The notes: generated by a model from the sequence alone, not told the origin. Counted from the first letter of the stretch, positions 42,966-52,691 are shown. The stretch is DNA of 64,000 nucleotides from Salibacterium qingdaonense (GCF_900114715.1 NZ_FOTY01000002.1:62001-126000); one strand, 5' to 3'. Made by a program: numbers and translations.

Positions 42966-44105
42966 TTGAAGGGCCAATGGATAACTATGATCTTATTAAT
43001 CTTTCTTCTATATTTTTCAGTAGTCTTTACATCACCGATTCAAGCAGAGGATAGGCCAAGTCTAATGAGTGAATCGGCCATTTTGATAGATACAAATTCC
43101 GGTCAAATACTCTATGATAAAAATTCAAAAAAGAAAATGTATCCCGCAAGCATTACAAAAATCGTAACAGGTATACTTGCTATTGAAGAAGGAAATTTAA
43201 ATGATATTGTTACGGTAAGCAAAAATGCAACTGAGACACATGGGACTAGTGTCTATTTATTAGAAAATGAAAAAGTGAAACTAAAACGTTTGGTCCAAGG
43301 GCTTCTTATTAATTCGGGCAATGATGCTGGAACAGCTATTGCTGAGCATTTTTCCGGAAGTCAAACAGCTTTTGCTGAAAAAATGAATGACTTTGTTAAA
43401 ACGGAAATTGGTATAACCGATTCGAATTTTACAAATCCCCATGGATTATTCAATAAAAACCATTATACAACGGCTTATGATATGGCAAAAATATCTCAAT
43501 ATGCAATGAAAAATAGCATATTTAGGGAAATTGTTAGCACAGAACAACTTAAATGGGACGGTGAAGGCTGGAAAACAACCATATATAATCATCACAAAAT
43601 GCTGGGAAATTACAAAGGGGTGACCGGTATAAAAAATGGCTACGTTCCCGAATCCGGCTATACACTCGTAACTTCTGCAACACGTAATGGTATGGATTTA
43701 ATTGCTGTGACCTTAGGTGCTCGAACTTCTCAGAGCGCATACAATGATACAACTGCCCTACTCGATTTTGGATTTAGTAATTACACGCTGAAAACTTTAT
43801 CTGAAGATAAAGTGTATAACGATGAGAAAAAAAATAAGTATAAACTTAAAAAACAAAGATATTTTACTGTGCCCAAAGATTTTGAAATTAGCAGATATAT
43901 TCGCGAAGGTGATTTAATAATTGAAAACAAAAATGGAACAGTTCTTTTTGAACAAGAACTTAAAAAAATAAATAAAACTTCCAGCAAGAAGAGGACAATA
44001 AAATCAAGTGAGCCATCAGAAGACGGCAAAAAACAGTCTCAGAATAGTCAATGGATTATTCAGGTGTTGGATTTTACCTCTTTATTAAATTATATTGTTA
44101 TTTGA
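42966..44105 (+). CDS. D-alanyl-D-alanine carboxypeptidase, S11 family (DacF-like)
   Basis: A 379-residue penicillin-binding protein: signal peptide (MKGQWITMILLIFLLYF...), then the SxxK tetrad SITK (Ser62-Lys65), SGN in LINSGNDAG and a third motif that reads KNG (GIKNGYVPESGYT) rather than the usual KTG. It trims the last D-Ala from peptidoglycan stems. The start is TTG 42966 with GGGAGAG just upstream. A C-terminal beta domain follows, with a hydrophobic end that may anchor the protein. It is single and divergent from copC; its link to island function is unclear. Confidence 0.88.
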   Translation: MKGQWITMILLIFLLYFSVVFTSPIQAEDRPSLMSESAILIDTNSGQILYDKNSKKKMYPASITKIVTGILAIEEGNLNDIVTVSKNATETHGTSVYLLENEKVKLKRLVQGLLINSGNDAGTAIAEHFSGSQTAFAEKMNDFVKTEIGITDSNFTNPHGLFNKNHYTTAYDMAKISQYAMKNSIFREIVSTEQLKWDGEGWKTTIYNHHKMLGNYKGVTGIKNGYVPESGYTLVTSATRNGMDLIAVTLGARTSQSAYNDTTALLDFGFSNYTLKTLSEDKVYNDEKKNKYKLKKQRYFTVPKDFEISRYIREGDLIIENKNGTVLFEQELKKINKTSSKKRTIKSSEPSEDGKKQSQNSQWIIQVLDFTSLLNYIVI

Positions 44106-44154
44106 TCGCTGTCTATCTTTTTGGAGAATAGTTCACCTTTCTTTGGCAACTATT

Positions 44155-44991
44155 TTAAGAAATCGGAGAACGCCGAGTGATAATCATCATTTTATAAATC
44201 ATCATTGTAAAGACAACGCTGATAGTTAATGCATGAAGTAAGGCGAATGTTAGATAAGGAGCTCCGTAAATAATAGCTAGACCTGCGCCTGCTTGAATTA
44301 GTATTAAGATAAACATTGCTATACTGATTCCTAATAGGGACGAGTAGGAATGGTACCTCTTTAATGTCCAAACCATTAACCCAGCTATTATCAGTATCAA
44401 AAGCACGGCTGCACTGCGATGAATCCATTGAATAGTCATATCATAGCCTGAATGTTTTATATACGCGCCTGTATAGATCACAATATATGAGTATATAATC
44501 GTAGTAATCAAATAGTTTATATATTTTTTGCTTACCAATGGATGGGGTGAAACATTATTATTCTCAAAAGCCAATGCTGTTAATAAAGAGACAGTGGCGA
44601 ATGAAATGGTGCTGATACCAAAATGTAAAGCCAATATTAAACCGGAGTTGTTCCAAATAACAGCACCGGCACCCATAAATCCTTGAAATACTATAAAAAG
44701 TATAGCCATTAATGCCAGAAATTTGGTTTCACGCAGATGAGATAACTTTCGCCATGACCAAATAGCAAGAATAAGTACTAATAAACCTGTTAAACCAGAC
44801 CACAGACGGTGGCTGTATTCAATAAGAGTTGCCAAAGCAGGATTAGCAGGCAATATTTCCCCGAAACATAAAGGCCATGTTGATCCGCAGCCTTCACCTG
44901 ACCCAGTAGTTGTTACTAAGGCTCCCTGAAGCAAAACAATTAACATTGCAAAAGAAGTGATTACACCGAGTACACGTAATCCTACATTCAA
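44155..44991 (-). CDS. ctaA: Heme A synthase CtaA
   Basis: Oxidises heme O to heme A for aa3-type oxidases. The 278-residue, eight-span protein has the extracellular cysteine pair Cys35 and Cys42 in GEGCGSTWPLCFGEILP, the nearby Glu58 and His61 (LIEYSHRLWSG), and further heme-ligand histidines in LALHFGIS, QWIHRSAA and ALLHALT. B. subtilis numbering is nearly the same. It supplies heme A for the Qox oxidase encoded on the island. No ctaB (heme O synthase) is present, so the host must provide heme O. Confidence 0.94.
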   Translation of the reverse strand: MNVGLRVLGVITSFAMLIVLLQGALVTTTGSGEGCGSTWPLCFGEILPANPALATLIEYSHRLWSGLTGLLVLILAIWSWRKLSHLRETKFLALMAILFIVFQGFMGAGAVIWNNSGLILALHFGISTISFATVSLLTALAFENNNVSPHPLVSKKYINYLITTIIYSYIVIYTGAYIKHSGYDMTIQWIHRSAAVLLILIIAGLMVWTLKRYHSYSSLLGISIAMFILILIQAGAGLAIIYGAPYLTFALLHALTISVVFTMMIYKMMIITRRSPIS

Positions 44992-45166
44992 TGTGTGTTC
45001 CCCTCCTCTTTATAATTTTCAATTGTTCGACTGATATTGATTTATCAGATGTTTGTTGATAATGAATAAAATTCGACCAAGAATAGTCATAATAGATAAT
45101 ATCCTGAATTATCATCGTAAAAAAGGTTTTAATAAAATGGCTATGCGACTTAATCCGTTTTTGGTT

Positions 45167-45505
45167 TTACTCCTGTTCCCATTCAATGATTTCATGCACT
45201 AATCGTTCTATATTGTTGTTTTTGATTTGATAGTGATTTTCTCTGCCTTCCTTTCGTATTTGTAAAATATTAGCTTCGTGCATTCTTCGTAGATGATGGG
45301 ATGCTGTCGCGGCAGAAGACTGAATCAGACCTGCCGTTTCAGTTACATTTAGTTCTTTCTCTATAGTTAAAGCATACAGAATACGTAAACGAACGGGCTG
45401 AGTGAAATGGTGAAAAATTGAAGATAAAAAGTCAATTTTTTGAAGTTCTCGACTCAATCGAAGCATTTTTAATTCTTTAATGGGTATTGGTTTTCTATAA
45501 GCCAT
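45167..45505 (-). CDS. ArsR-family winged-helix regulator
   Basis: A 112-residue DNA-binding protein: HFTQPVRLRILYAL is the wing-helix entry, SSAATASHHLRRMHEANIL the recognition helix. It lacks the CxC metal motif of ArsR/CadC in the alpha-3 helix (NVTETAGLIQ instead) and has few cysteines or histidines, so metal sensing is uncertain. GAGGTGATT precedes ATG 45505. It is divergent from the CzrA-like gene, with a perfect palindrome between them. ctaA lies downstream on the same strand. Confidence 0.85.
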   Translation of the reverse strand: MAYRKPIPIKELKMLRLSRELQKIDFLSSIFHHFTQPVRLRILYALTIEKELNVTETAGLIQSSAATASHHLRRMHEANILQIRKEGRENHYQIKNNNIERLVHEIIEWEQE

Positions 45506-45542
45506 AGATAATCACCTCATGACAATAATTAATCATTTATTG

Positions 45543-45566
45543 ATATATTAACATATGTTAATATAT
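45543..45566. promoter_or_regulatory. 24-bp perfect palindrome, likely ArsR/CzrA-type operator
   Basis: Perfectly symmetric about CATATG with arms TTAACATATGTTAA extended by alternating A/T on both sides. It lies between the two divergent ArsR-family genes. ArsR/CzrA operators are AT-rich 12-2-12 type inverted repeats with similar cores, so this probably controls one or both genes and czcD. Confidence 0.7.
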
Positions 45567-45609
45567 AGTTATGTTGAACATTCATTGACATTTGAAAGGG
45601 GCTTTTACT

Positions 45610-45915
45610 GTGGACACCGATGAACAAAAAATATTAGATGAAGAGACATTATTTATGGTCTCACAAACCTTTAAAGCGTTGTCTCACCCTAACCGTATTC
45701 GCATTTTATATTTATTAGCTCACGGTGAATACTCTGTAAATGAAATTGCTGAACATTTGGACTTGAAACAAGCAACAGTTTCGCACCAACTTGTGTTTTT
45801 AAAGAACTTACGTTTAGTGAAATATCGAAGAGCTGGTCAAAGTATTTTTTACTCTCAAGATGATGAGCATGTCATGCACACTTTGAATGAAATGATCGAA
45901 CATGCGCAACACTGA
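45610..45915 (+). CDS. czrA: CzrA-like zinc/cobalt-responsive ArsR-family repressor
   Basis: A 101-residue winged-helix repressor. [34 protein letters not shown] and a C-terminal metal-site pattern ending [18 protein letters not shown]: the Asp/His residues of the alpha-5 helix (DxHxxxH...H style) match the zinc sensor CzrA/SmtB site. I start at GTG 45610, eight bases after AAAGGGG. The zinc exporter gene czcD follows 20 bp downstream, so the repressor controls its own efflux operon. Confidence 0.9.
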   Translation: MDTDEQKILDEETLFMVSQTFKALSHPNRIRILYLLAHGEYSVNEIAEHLDLKQATVSHQLVFLKNLRLVKYRRAGQSIFYSQDDEHVMHTLNEMIEHAQH

Positions 45916-45935
45916 TTTTAAGGAGGGCATATATC

Positions 45936-46892
45936 ATGAGTCACGATCATGGTCATGATCATACACACGGTGCAAACAAAAAAGCTTTAATGATAGCATT
46001 TATCATTACGACGGTCTATATGATCGTGGAAGCCATTGGTGGAATAATAACCAATAGTCTCGCGTTATTATCTGATGCTGGACACATGTTGAGCGATTCC
46101 ATTTCGCTAGGGGTTGGACTTGCTGCTTTCATTGTTGGAGAAAAAGCAGTTAGTCGTAGTAAAACATTCGGTTATAAGCGTTTTGAGATTTTAGCAGCAC
46201 TATTCAACGGAGCTACGCTGATTGCCATTGCTCTCTATATTATGTATGAAGCATATCAGCGGTTTATTGATCCACCAGATGTGGCTTCAGTAGGCATGCT
46301 TTTTATTGGGTTCCTTGGGTTACTGGTCAACATTTTGGTCGCCTGGATGTTAATGTCTAAAGGTGATACGGAAGACAACTTAAACTTACGAGCTGCATTT
46401 CTTCATGTTATTGGTGACTTGTTAGGCTCTGTTGGAGCGATTGCAGCTGGTTTGCTCATATTCTTTTTTAATTGGGGATGGGCAGATCCGTTTGCCAGCG
46501 TTATTGTCGCTATCTTAATCACGATCAGTGGTATTCGTGTGGTCAGAGAAAGTATTCATGTATTAATGGAGGGCTCTCCTAAAAATATAGATATTCATCA
46601 AGTTCAACAAACGATCGAGACACAACCTGAAATTCAATCTATTCATGATTTGCATGTGTGGAACATTACTAGTGAACAAATTATTTTATCTTGTCATGCT
46701 GTTGTTTCTGGAGATTATTCGCTAAGAGAAGGTCAACAAGTCCTGGGAAATCTTGAAAAAAAACTTAAAGACGTCGGTATTCAACATGCAACGATTCAGT
46801 TAGAAACGAGCGACCATCCCCATGACGAACAATTATTATGTTCCATAGAAATCGAGGAAGAAGACCATGGACACCGAGGACATGCACATTGA
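45936..46892 (+). CDS. czcD: CzcD, cation-diffusion-facilitator zinc/cobalt/cadmium exporter
   Basis: A 318-residue CDF antiporter that exports Zn2+ and related ions in exchange for protons or K+. N-terminus is His-rich (HDHGHDHTHG), and a His tract closes the C-terminus (HGHRGHAH). Metal-site pairs are visible in TM2 (SDAGHMLSD) and TM5 (FLHVIGDLLGS), each the HxxxD motif, and the cytoplasmic domain has IHDLHVWNITS. Six membrane spans. Forms an operon with czrA. Confidence 0.95.
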   Translation: MSHDHGHDHTHGANKKALMIAFIITTVYMIVEAIGGIITNSLALLSDAGHMLSDSISLGVGLAAFIVGEKAVSRSKTFGYKRFEILAALFNGATLIAIALYIMYEAYQRFIDPPDVASVGMLFIGFLGLLVNILVAWMLMSKGDTEDNLNLRAAFLHVIGDLLGSVGAIAAGLLIFFFNWGWADPFASVIVAILITISGIRVVRESIHVLMEGSPKNIDIHQVQQTIETQPEIQSIHDLHVWNITSEQIILSCHAVVSGDYSLREGQQVLGNLEKKLKDVGIQHATIQLETSDHPHDEQLLCSIEIEEEDHGHRGHAH

Positions 46893-46904
46893 TGAAAAAA
46901 GCCC

Positions 46905-46955
46905 AAAAAGTCCCCGTACGTAAAAGAAAAAGCTTTCACGTACGGGGACTTTTTT
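46905..46955. terminator. Bidirectional terminator between czcD and qoxD
   Basis: AAAAAGTCCCCGTACGT pairs with ACGTACGGGGACTTTTT; it sits between convergent genes. Confidence 0.9.
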
Positions 46956-47259
46956 ACATCCCTGATTCCATAATCCATATCGTTCCTGCTACGACAATTA
47001 TTGCTACAGTAGCTCCATAAGAAACTACAGCAATTTGAAAAGACTTTTCAAGTTCATTCAAGTGCATAAACATTATTAATTGAACTAACAATTGGAAGGA
47101 AGCCAAAGCTACGATAACAACTATTGTTGTTTCACGGCTGTAAGACATAAAGAATGTCACTAGTAATGCTAGAACAGTTAAGATGATAGATAAACAGAAT
47201 CCTAAAATTTGTTTCCAGGGGAAATATTCTTGATGCTCACTAAATGCCTTTTCAGTCAT
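46954..47259 (-). CDS. qoxD: aa3-type quinol oxidase subunit IV (QoxD)
   Basis: A 101-residue protein with three hydrophobic spans (MTEKAFSEHQEYFPWKQ then ILGFCLSIILTVLALLV and so on), matching the CyoD/QoxD subunit IV family (conserved HLNELEK loop). It supports assembly and stability of the heme-copper oxidase. I start at ATG 47259, where it overlaps the qoxC stop as ATGA, nine bases from GGAGGTG. Last gene of qoxABCD. Confidence 0.9.
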   Translation of the reverse strand: MTEKAFSEHQEYFPWKQILGFCLSIILTVLALLVTFFMSYSRETTIVVIVALASFQLLVQLIMFMHLNELEKSFQIAVVSYGATVAIIVVAGTIWIMESGM

Positions 47260-47873
47260 AGATTTATTCCACCTCCAATAAGATAAACACCAGTAATAAC
47301 AAAAATCCATACGGCATCTAGAAAGTGCCAATATAGGCTGGCTACGAACAGTTTTCTGGATGTAGTGGGATTAATCCCTTTACGAATGAAATGAATCAGA
47401 ACTATACTCATCCATATAATACCAAAAGTTACATGAGCCCCGTGAGTACCTACTAGAATATAGAAAGAAGACCAAAAAGCACTAGTTGAAATAGAAACTC
47501 CTTCTTCTATATACGTAGCAAATTCTTTGATTTCCATACCTAAAAATGATATACCAAGCAAAAGCGTTATTCCCATCCAAATCAACACACGTAATTTGTT
47601 CTTACGTCGAAGTTCAAAAATACCAATACTTGACGTAAAACTACTAGTCAGTAACAAAAAAGTTTGAATGATAACTCCAGGATATTCGAATATTTCTGTT
47701 CCAGTCGGTCCACTAGCAGTACGATCTAAATAGACTAAGTATGTGGCAAATAAGCAAGAAAAGAGTACAAGTTCTGCAGCTAAAAAGATCCAAAACCCAA
47801 ATATTTTTATTTGCCCCTCTTCTTCTTCATACTCAGGGGGAATATTCGCCGGATAATCATTTATTGACTTCAT
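47256..47873 (-). CDS. qoxC: aa3-type quinol oxidase subunit III (QoxC)
   Basis: A 205-residue five-span protein of the cytochrome c/quinol oxidase subunit III family, with GTHGAHVTFGIIW and SLYWHFLDAVWIFVI, the classical conserved helices. Subunit III stabilises the proton-pumping core. It overlaps qoxB by 17 bp and qoxD by 4 bp. Confidence 0.94.
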   Translation of the reverse strand: MKSINDYPANIPPEYEEEEGQIKIFGFWIFLAAELVLFSCLFATYLVYLDRTASGPTGTEIFEYPGVIIQTFLLLTSSFTSSIGIFELRRKNKLRVLIWMGITLLLGISFLGMEIKEFATYIEEGVSISTSAFWSSFYILVGTHGAHVTFGIIWMSIVLIHFIRKGINPTTSRKLFVASLYWHFLDAVWIFVITGVYLIGGGINL

Positions 47874-49842
47874 GATTTTGCCCCCTTTGTTTCATTTCTG
47901 TCTTTTTTATTTTCCATGCTGGGATATGGTATCCTTTATCTTCGTCAAAGGAACGAACGATCATAACAGCACCGATACCTAAAGTTCCAGTGATAGCTAT
48001 TGGAATCCATTCAAAAACTAACCCAAAACCAGCGATAAAGAAAAACAATGACATGAAAAATGGTTGACCTGAATTATTTGGCATATGAATAGCCTTGTAT
48101 GTTGAATGATTGGATGGTTCTTTCCTATTGTCTTTTTTAGTTAACCAGTACGTATCAATACCTTCAACCCTTGGTATATGAGCAAAATTATACTCAGGTG
48201 CAGGAGAAGGAATGGACCATTCTAACGTGCGTCCGTTCCAAGGATCTCCCGTTTGATCTCGCCTTCCGTGTCTAGCACTGTAATAGATGTTGTAGACAAT
48301 AATCAAGAATGCAATTCCCATTAAATAAGCGCCTATTGTTTCAATGAAATTCAGCGAAGTCCACCCTGCATCGGCACTATACGTGTTTACCCGACGGGTC
48401 ATTCCCATGAGCCCCACGATATACATTGGGAAAAAAGTTAAATTAAAACCTATAGCAAACAGCCAAAATCCCCATTTTCCTAAAGTCTCATTAAGAGTAT
48501 GACCAAACATCTTGGGCCACCAATAGTGAAGCCCGGCAAAAATCGAAAAGACTGTACCAGAAATAAGTACGTAGTGAAAATGGGATACAAGAAAATAACT
48601 ATTGTGATACTGATAATCCGCTGGAGCACTTGCTAGCATGACACCAGTGGCTCCACCTATAACAAAAATGGGAATAAAACCCAATGCCCATAGATTCGCT
48701 GCACTCATTTTTATTTTTCCCTTATAAAGCGTTAAAAGCCAATTAAAAATTTTAACTCCTGTAGGTACAGCAATGGCCATTGTAGATATTGAGAAGACCG
48801 AATTTACCGCTGGTGAATTTCCCATTGTGAAAAAATGATGGACCCAAACCACGAAACTTAACAATGAAATAACGATCATGGAATAGACCATGGCTCGATA
48901 TCCAAACAAACCTTTTCGAGCGAATGTACTGATAATTTCAGAGAATATTCCAAAGGCCGGCAGAATCAGAATATAAACTTCCGGATGCCCCCACAACCAA
49001 AACATGTTCACATACATCATTGGCAGTCCTTCTCCAGCTACTGTAAAGAAGTGGGAACCGAATATTCGATCGATCGTTAAAAGAGCTAAAGCTATAGTGA
49101 GCACTGGAAATGCAAATACGATAATAATAGATGTAATTAATGTGGACCACGTAAAAATTGGCATGCGCATTAAAGTCATTCCAGGAGCCCGCATCTTGAT
49201 AATAGTGGCAATAAAATTTATTCCACTCATTAACGTGCCTAAGCCGGAAATTTGTAAACTTAATAAGTAATAATTAATGCTTGGTCCAGGACTTAATTTT
49301 TCCCCAGCCAATGTCGGATAGTTTACCCAACCTGCATCGGGAGAACCACCGATGACGAATGATAGGTTAAATAACATGGCGCCGAAAAAAAATAACCAAA
49401 AGCTCAATGAATTAAGATAGGGAAATGCTACATCCCGCGCACCAATTTGTAATGGCATCGCAACGTTTATTAATCCAAAGAGAAATGGCATCGCCATAAA
49501 CAGGAGCATGACAACACCATGAGTGGTAAAAATTTCGTTATATTGTTGGGAGTCTAAAAAATTCATCGAAGGAAGCATCAGCTGTGTGCGCATCATTAAT
49601 GCATCAATTCCTGCACGAATGAGCATCATTAATGAGGCAATCATATACATAATCCCTATTTTTTTATGATCTACCGAAGTAATCCATTCGTTCCATAGCC
49701 ATTTCCATTTCTTGAAATAAGTAAGTACCGCTATAATTAATATACTGGTCAACCCAATCATGATGTCGGCAGCATAGATAAATGGATCTCCGGTAACGAA
49801 GAAATCTTCTAACAAAAACTTTTTAATGCTCTCCAAATTCAT
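47857..49842 (-). CDS. qoxB: aa3-type menaquinol oxidase subunit I (QoxB)
   Basis: The catalytic 661-residue subunit with about 14-15 membrane spans. Ligands are visible: His of heme a in FTTHGVVMLL, the CuB-Tyr crosslink helix WLWGHPEVYILIL, the CuB pair VWVHHFF, and the heme a/a3 pair in VSHFHYVL. ITSVDHKKIGIMY and the C-terminal DPWNGRTLEWSIPSP are QoxB-style. ATG 49842 follows AAAGGAGG. It reduces O2 to water while pumping protons. Confidence 0.96.
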   Translation of the reverse strand: MNLESIKKFLLEDFFVTGDPFIYAADIMIGLTSILIIAVLTYFKKWKWLWNEWITSVDHKKIGIMYMIASLMMLIRAGIDALMMRTQLMLPSMNFLDSQQYNEIFTTHGVVMLLFMAMPFLFGLINVAMPLQIGARDVAFPYLNSLSFWLFFFGAMLFNLSFVIGGSPDAGWVNYPTLAGEKLSPGPSINYYLLSLQISGLGTLMSGINFIATIIKMRAPGMTLMRMPIFTWSTLITSIIIVFAFPVLTIALALLTIDRIFGSHFFTVAGEGLPMMYVNMFWLWGHPEVYILILPAFGIFSEIISTFARKGLFGYRAMVYSMIVISLLSFVVWVHHFFTMGNSPAVNSVFSISTMAIAVPTGVKIFNWLLTLYKGKIKMSAANLWALGFIPIFVIGGATGVMLASAPADYQYHNSYFLVSHFHYVLISGTVFSIFAGLHYWWPKMFGHTLNETLGKWGFWLFAIGFNLTFFPMYIVGLMGMTRRVNTYSADAGWTSLNFIETIGAYLMGIAFLIIVYNIYYSARHGRRDQTGDPWNGRTLEWSIPSPAPEYNFAHIPRVEGIDTYWLTKKDNRKEPSNHSTYKAIHMPNNSGQPFFMSLFFFIAGFGLVFEWIPIAITGTLGIGAVMIVRSFDEDKGYHIPAWKIKKTEMKQRGQNHEVNK

Positions 49843-50668
49843 TCATAGTACCTCCTTTCAAATTACTTAAGTAATCATAGTTTTTTGGGTAGGAAGAATA
49901 AGTCATGATATCAACAGTTCCAGGAGATAAAAGTTGATCCATTCCGACTGCAGTGAGTGGTGGTTTCATTTCTAAGGTCTTTTGTATCCAGTTTTCAAAG
50001 TTTTGATTGGATTGAGATGAAATGGTAAAGGTCATATCACTATACATTTTTCCGGAAAAGTTTGCAGCTTTTCCATTAAACGTTCCAGTTTCATCAGCCT
50101 CTAAAAATAATACTTCTGTCATACCTGGCATTGTATATTTTTGTCCTCCGAGTTGAGGGATCCAAAAGGAGTTCATAGCAGCTGCAGAGGTGAGTTTGAA
50201 CTTAACAGGACGATCCTTTGGGATATTTGCATAATTGACAGTTTGAATTCCTTGTTCCGGATATTGAAAAATCCATTTCCATTGAGCGGAGATCACCTTA
50301 ATGACAAGAGGTTTTTGTTCGGGACTAGGTGACTTTTCCAAGCTGTACGTCGCTTGAACCGTTGGAATGGCCAGCATTGTAACAATAATGATGGGGATAA
50401 TGGTCCACAGTATTTCTAATTTTTTATTTCCTTCCATCTCCGGCGGCTCGTAATGGTGACTAGAAGCTTTTTCGCGATATTTGAAAACTATAATACCGAA
50501 TGCAATGAAAACGGGAATCAAAACCAGACTCATTAGAACAATTGAGTAGATAATTAGATTATATTGGGTATCGGCAACAGGACCCCTAGGGTCTAGAACC
50601 CCTTGACACCCTGTCATTAAGAGAGATAAAAAAACGATTGGAATCATCCCTGATAAAAGCTTTTTCAT
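49823..50668 (-). CDS. qoxA: aa3-type menaquinol oxidase subunit II (QoxA), lipoprotein
   Basis: A 281-residue lipoprotein: lipobox LLMTGC with Cys21, then two spans and the extracellular cupredoxin domain. The CuA ligands of cytochrome c oxidases are absent: where CSELCG would stand the sequence reads FSGKMYSDMTF, so the subunit takes electrons from menaquinol. Conserved VISAQWKWIFQYP and NSFWIPQLGGQKYTMPGM are typical QoxA. First gene of the operon; the four genes overlap throughout. Confidence 0.95.
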   Translation of the reverse strand: MKKLLSGMIPIVFLSLLMTGCQGVLDPRGPVADTQYNLIIYSIVLMSLVLIPVFIAFGIIVFKYREKASSHHYEPPEMEGNKKLEILWTIIPIIIVTMLAIPTVQATYSLEKSPSPEQKPLVIKVISAQWKWIFQYPEQGIQTVNYANIPKDRPVKFKLTSAAAMNSFWIPQLGGQKYTMPGMTEVLFLEADETGTFNGKAANFSGKMYSDMTFTISSQSNQNFENWIQKTLEMKPPLTAVGMDQLLSPGTVDIMTYSSYPKNYDYLSNLKGGTMNEFGEH

Positions 50669-50835
50669 TTATATCTACCCCTCCCTTTCCAAAATGAGTG
50701 AGCTAATCCTCTCTCGTTCCTTATATGAATCAAAATATCAAACAAATATTCAAATATGGTGTAAGATATATGAATGTTGATAAATTGACACTTTTAACAA
50801 ATAATACTCCCTCATTCCTAGTGGGCTATTAGTGG

Positions 50836-50982
50836 GCTACGGAGAAAATTTCAGAAGTGTTTGCCCAATCCCGGTATCCCGTGCGAAAACAACTGGGTGC
50901 TTATCATGTGTTTCAAGCCCTGAACAAGGCACTGGAGTCGGTCCTAAGCGAAACAAAAACAGAGCTTCGGAAAGCGCTATAG
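50836..50982 (+). pseudogene. Short coding remnant, probably the C-terminal end of a lost gene
   Basis: In the 607-bp gap upstream of qoxA, a stretch of markedly higher GC than its surroundings has an open frame with good coding style (KISEVFAQSRYPVRKQLG, then ALNKALESVLSETKTEL) that ends in TAG and has no start. It is preceded by a direct repeat of AGTGGGCTA at about 50820-50840. A transposase tail is a reasonable guess, but I do not recognise a family. The rest of the gap (50983-51275) shows no gene. Confidence 0.35.
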
Positions 50983-51275
50983 AATGGTAATAAGACGTGG
51001 AGTATGGGGAAAACATGCCGACATAAGTCCGTACCCTGGGAGTGATGGTAATCGTTGTTATGGAGACGATGGTAAAAATAAAACAGGCATTCTGAGTCCT
51101 AGACGGCTGCCTTATTTCCGAGACAGCAATTAGTGAAAATCTTTTTCTAGATTTTTACAAAAGTCATATGAAAAATTTGATACATATTAAGGTGATAAAT
51201 GATTGGAGATACGAGGTCCCAAGAATATACACTGACGGGAAGTAATAGTCTTTTATTCCTCCCGTATTTTCTTGT

Positions 51276-52691
51276 TCAAAAAAGAAGTGTATAAGTTACA
51301 TATAAGCTTATGGAAAGAATGAAGGGAATCAGTGTATGTTTTATTTTATATTTTGCGTAATCCATGATTTCTAGTTCCATAATTTTTGAAATGGTGACTG
51401 TTGTTCCACTTAATGGCGAAGTCAAACCTCCTAGAGTACCGCAGGCAAAAATAATGCCGATCATTAATGGTAAGGAGATCTCGGAGCTTTGTGCTAGTGA
51501 CACACCAATAGGCATTAACAGCCCCCACGATCCCCATGAAGAACCAATGAAGTAGGCCAAAACAGATCCTAAAACAAAAGTGATTGGCGGAATCAACAAA
51601 ATGGGTATCGTTCCTAAAGTACTTGTAATGAATTTAGATAAACCAAGATCCTTTGTTGCCAGAGATAATCCCCATACAAGCGCAAATAAAAAGAAAGCGG
51701 GCATTAGTTTATTTCCACCATCAAAAAAAGCTTTCACTAATTTTTTTAGTGGATATTTTTGCATAAGAAACTGTACGAATGCAGCCAATAATGTAATAAT
51801 AATGGCAATTAACATATATCTAGAAACGTCTGCAGCAATAAATGCTTTAAAGATTTCCGATGTTTTTCCGTAACCATCCCACCAAGATAAAAATATGGAG
51901 AGGCTAAGAGCCAGGGCTAGGGGGATAAATAAATTGGCTGGTCTCGACTCTATCCCCGTATCAGAATCCTCCTGTGCATCTTTTTCCCTTTTTGTATTTT
52001 TGTATTGATTTTCTTGTTCATCTTTCTTGTCTTTATTTCCATTAAATAATTTTAGATGCCCAAAAACACTATAAATCACAGATAATATAATTATAATAAT
52101 TGAAAAAAAGTTAAAGGGAATGCTTTTCAAAAAATATTTATATGGATCAGCATTCGCTGAACTTTCTAAAGACATATCAATGGCAGAAGTCATATAACCA
52201 ATAAAAGCTGTCGCAATAGGAATTAAAGCAATCACCGGTAATGAGCTGGCCTCAATCACAAAACTTACTTTTTCCTTCGTGATATTAAGTTTATTTTGTA
52301 GTGCTTTCATTATTGGCGCAATAGTAACAATACGTAAATTCGGAGAAATAAAAGTCCCTAATAAGGTGATCCAAATCATAAAGATGGCCTGCTTTTTTGT
52401 TTTTATTTTTTGAGATGTTATATTCGTAAACCCTTTTATCCCCCCGGTCATCTCAATCATATTTACAATACCGGTGAATATATATAAAAACCCTATAATT
52501 TGTAATTTGGGTTCTTTGGCAAGACTACTGATAAGGTAATTTGTCATTTTTTCTATACCACCGAGAAGAGAAGGTTCCACTATGTAAGAGGCTGCCAAAA
52601 GGCCAAGCGCTAGTCCAGGTAAAACTTGTTTGGTCCCAATAGCAACGGGAATAATTATTAAAAACGGTATGATGGATTCCCAATTATTCAT
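51276..52691 (-). CDS. NhaC-family Na+/H+ antiporter-like transporter
   Basis: A 471-residue polytopic membrane protein with about 11-12 spans, a central charged cytoplasmic loop (residues 215-250, rich in Lys/Glu/Asp), and the motifs TFISPNLRIVTIAPIM, SSWGSWGLLMPIGVSLA and GTLGGLTSPLSGTTVTIS of the NhaC group. Exchange of Na+ for protons is the family activity; dicarboxylate/lactate relatives exist, so the substrate is not certain. AGGAGG-like site precedes the ATG. Confidence 0.8.
   Translation of the reverse strand: MNNWESIIPFLIIIPVAIGTKQVLPGLALGLLAASYIVEPSLLGGIEKMTNYLISSLAKEPKLQIIGFLYIFTGIVNMIEMTGGIKGFTNITSQKIKTKKQAIFMIWITLLGTFISPNLRIVTIAPIMKALQNKLNITKEKVSFVIEASSLPVIALIPIATAFIGYMTSAIDMSLESSANADPYKYFLKSIPFNFFSIIIIILSVIYSVFGHLKLFNGNKDKKDEQENQYKNTKREKDAQEDSDTGIESRPANLFIPLALALSLSIFLSWWDGYGKTSEIFKAFIAADVSRYMLIAIIITLLAAFVQFLMQKYPLKKLVKAFFDGGNKLMPAFFLFALVWGLSLATKDLGLSKFITSTLGTIPILLIPPITFVLGSVLAYFIGSSWGSWGLLMPIGVSLAQSSEISLPLMIGIIFACGTLGGLTSPLSGTTVTISKIMELEIMDYAKYKIKHTLIPFILSISLYVTYTLLF

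Noticed and set aside
49823-50668. Cytochrome c oxidase subunit II (CtaC)
   Set aside because: CuA ligands are missing and there is no cytochrome c domain, so it is the quinol-oxidase type QoxA.
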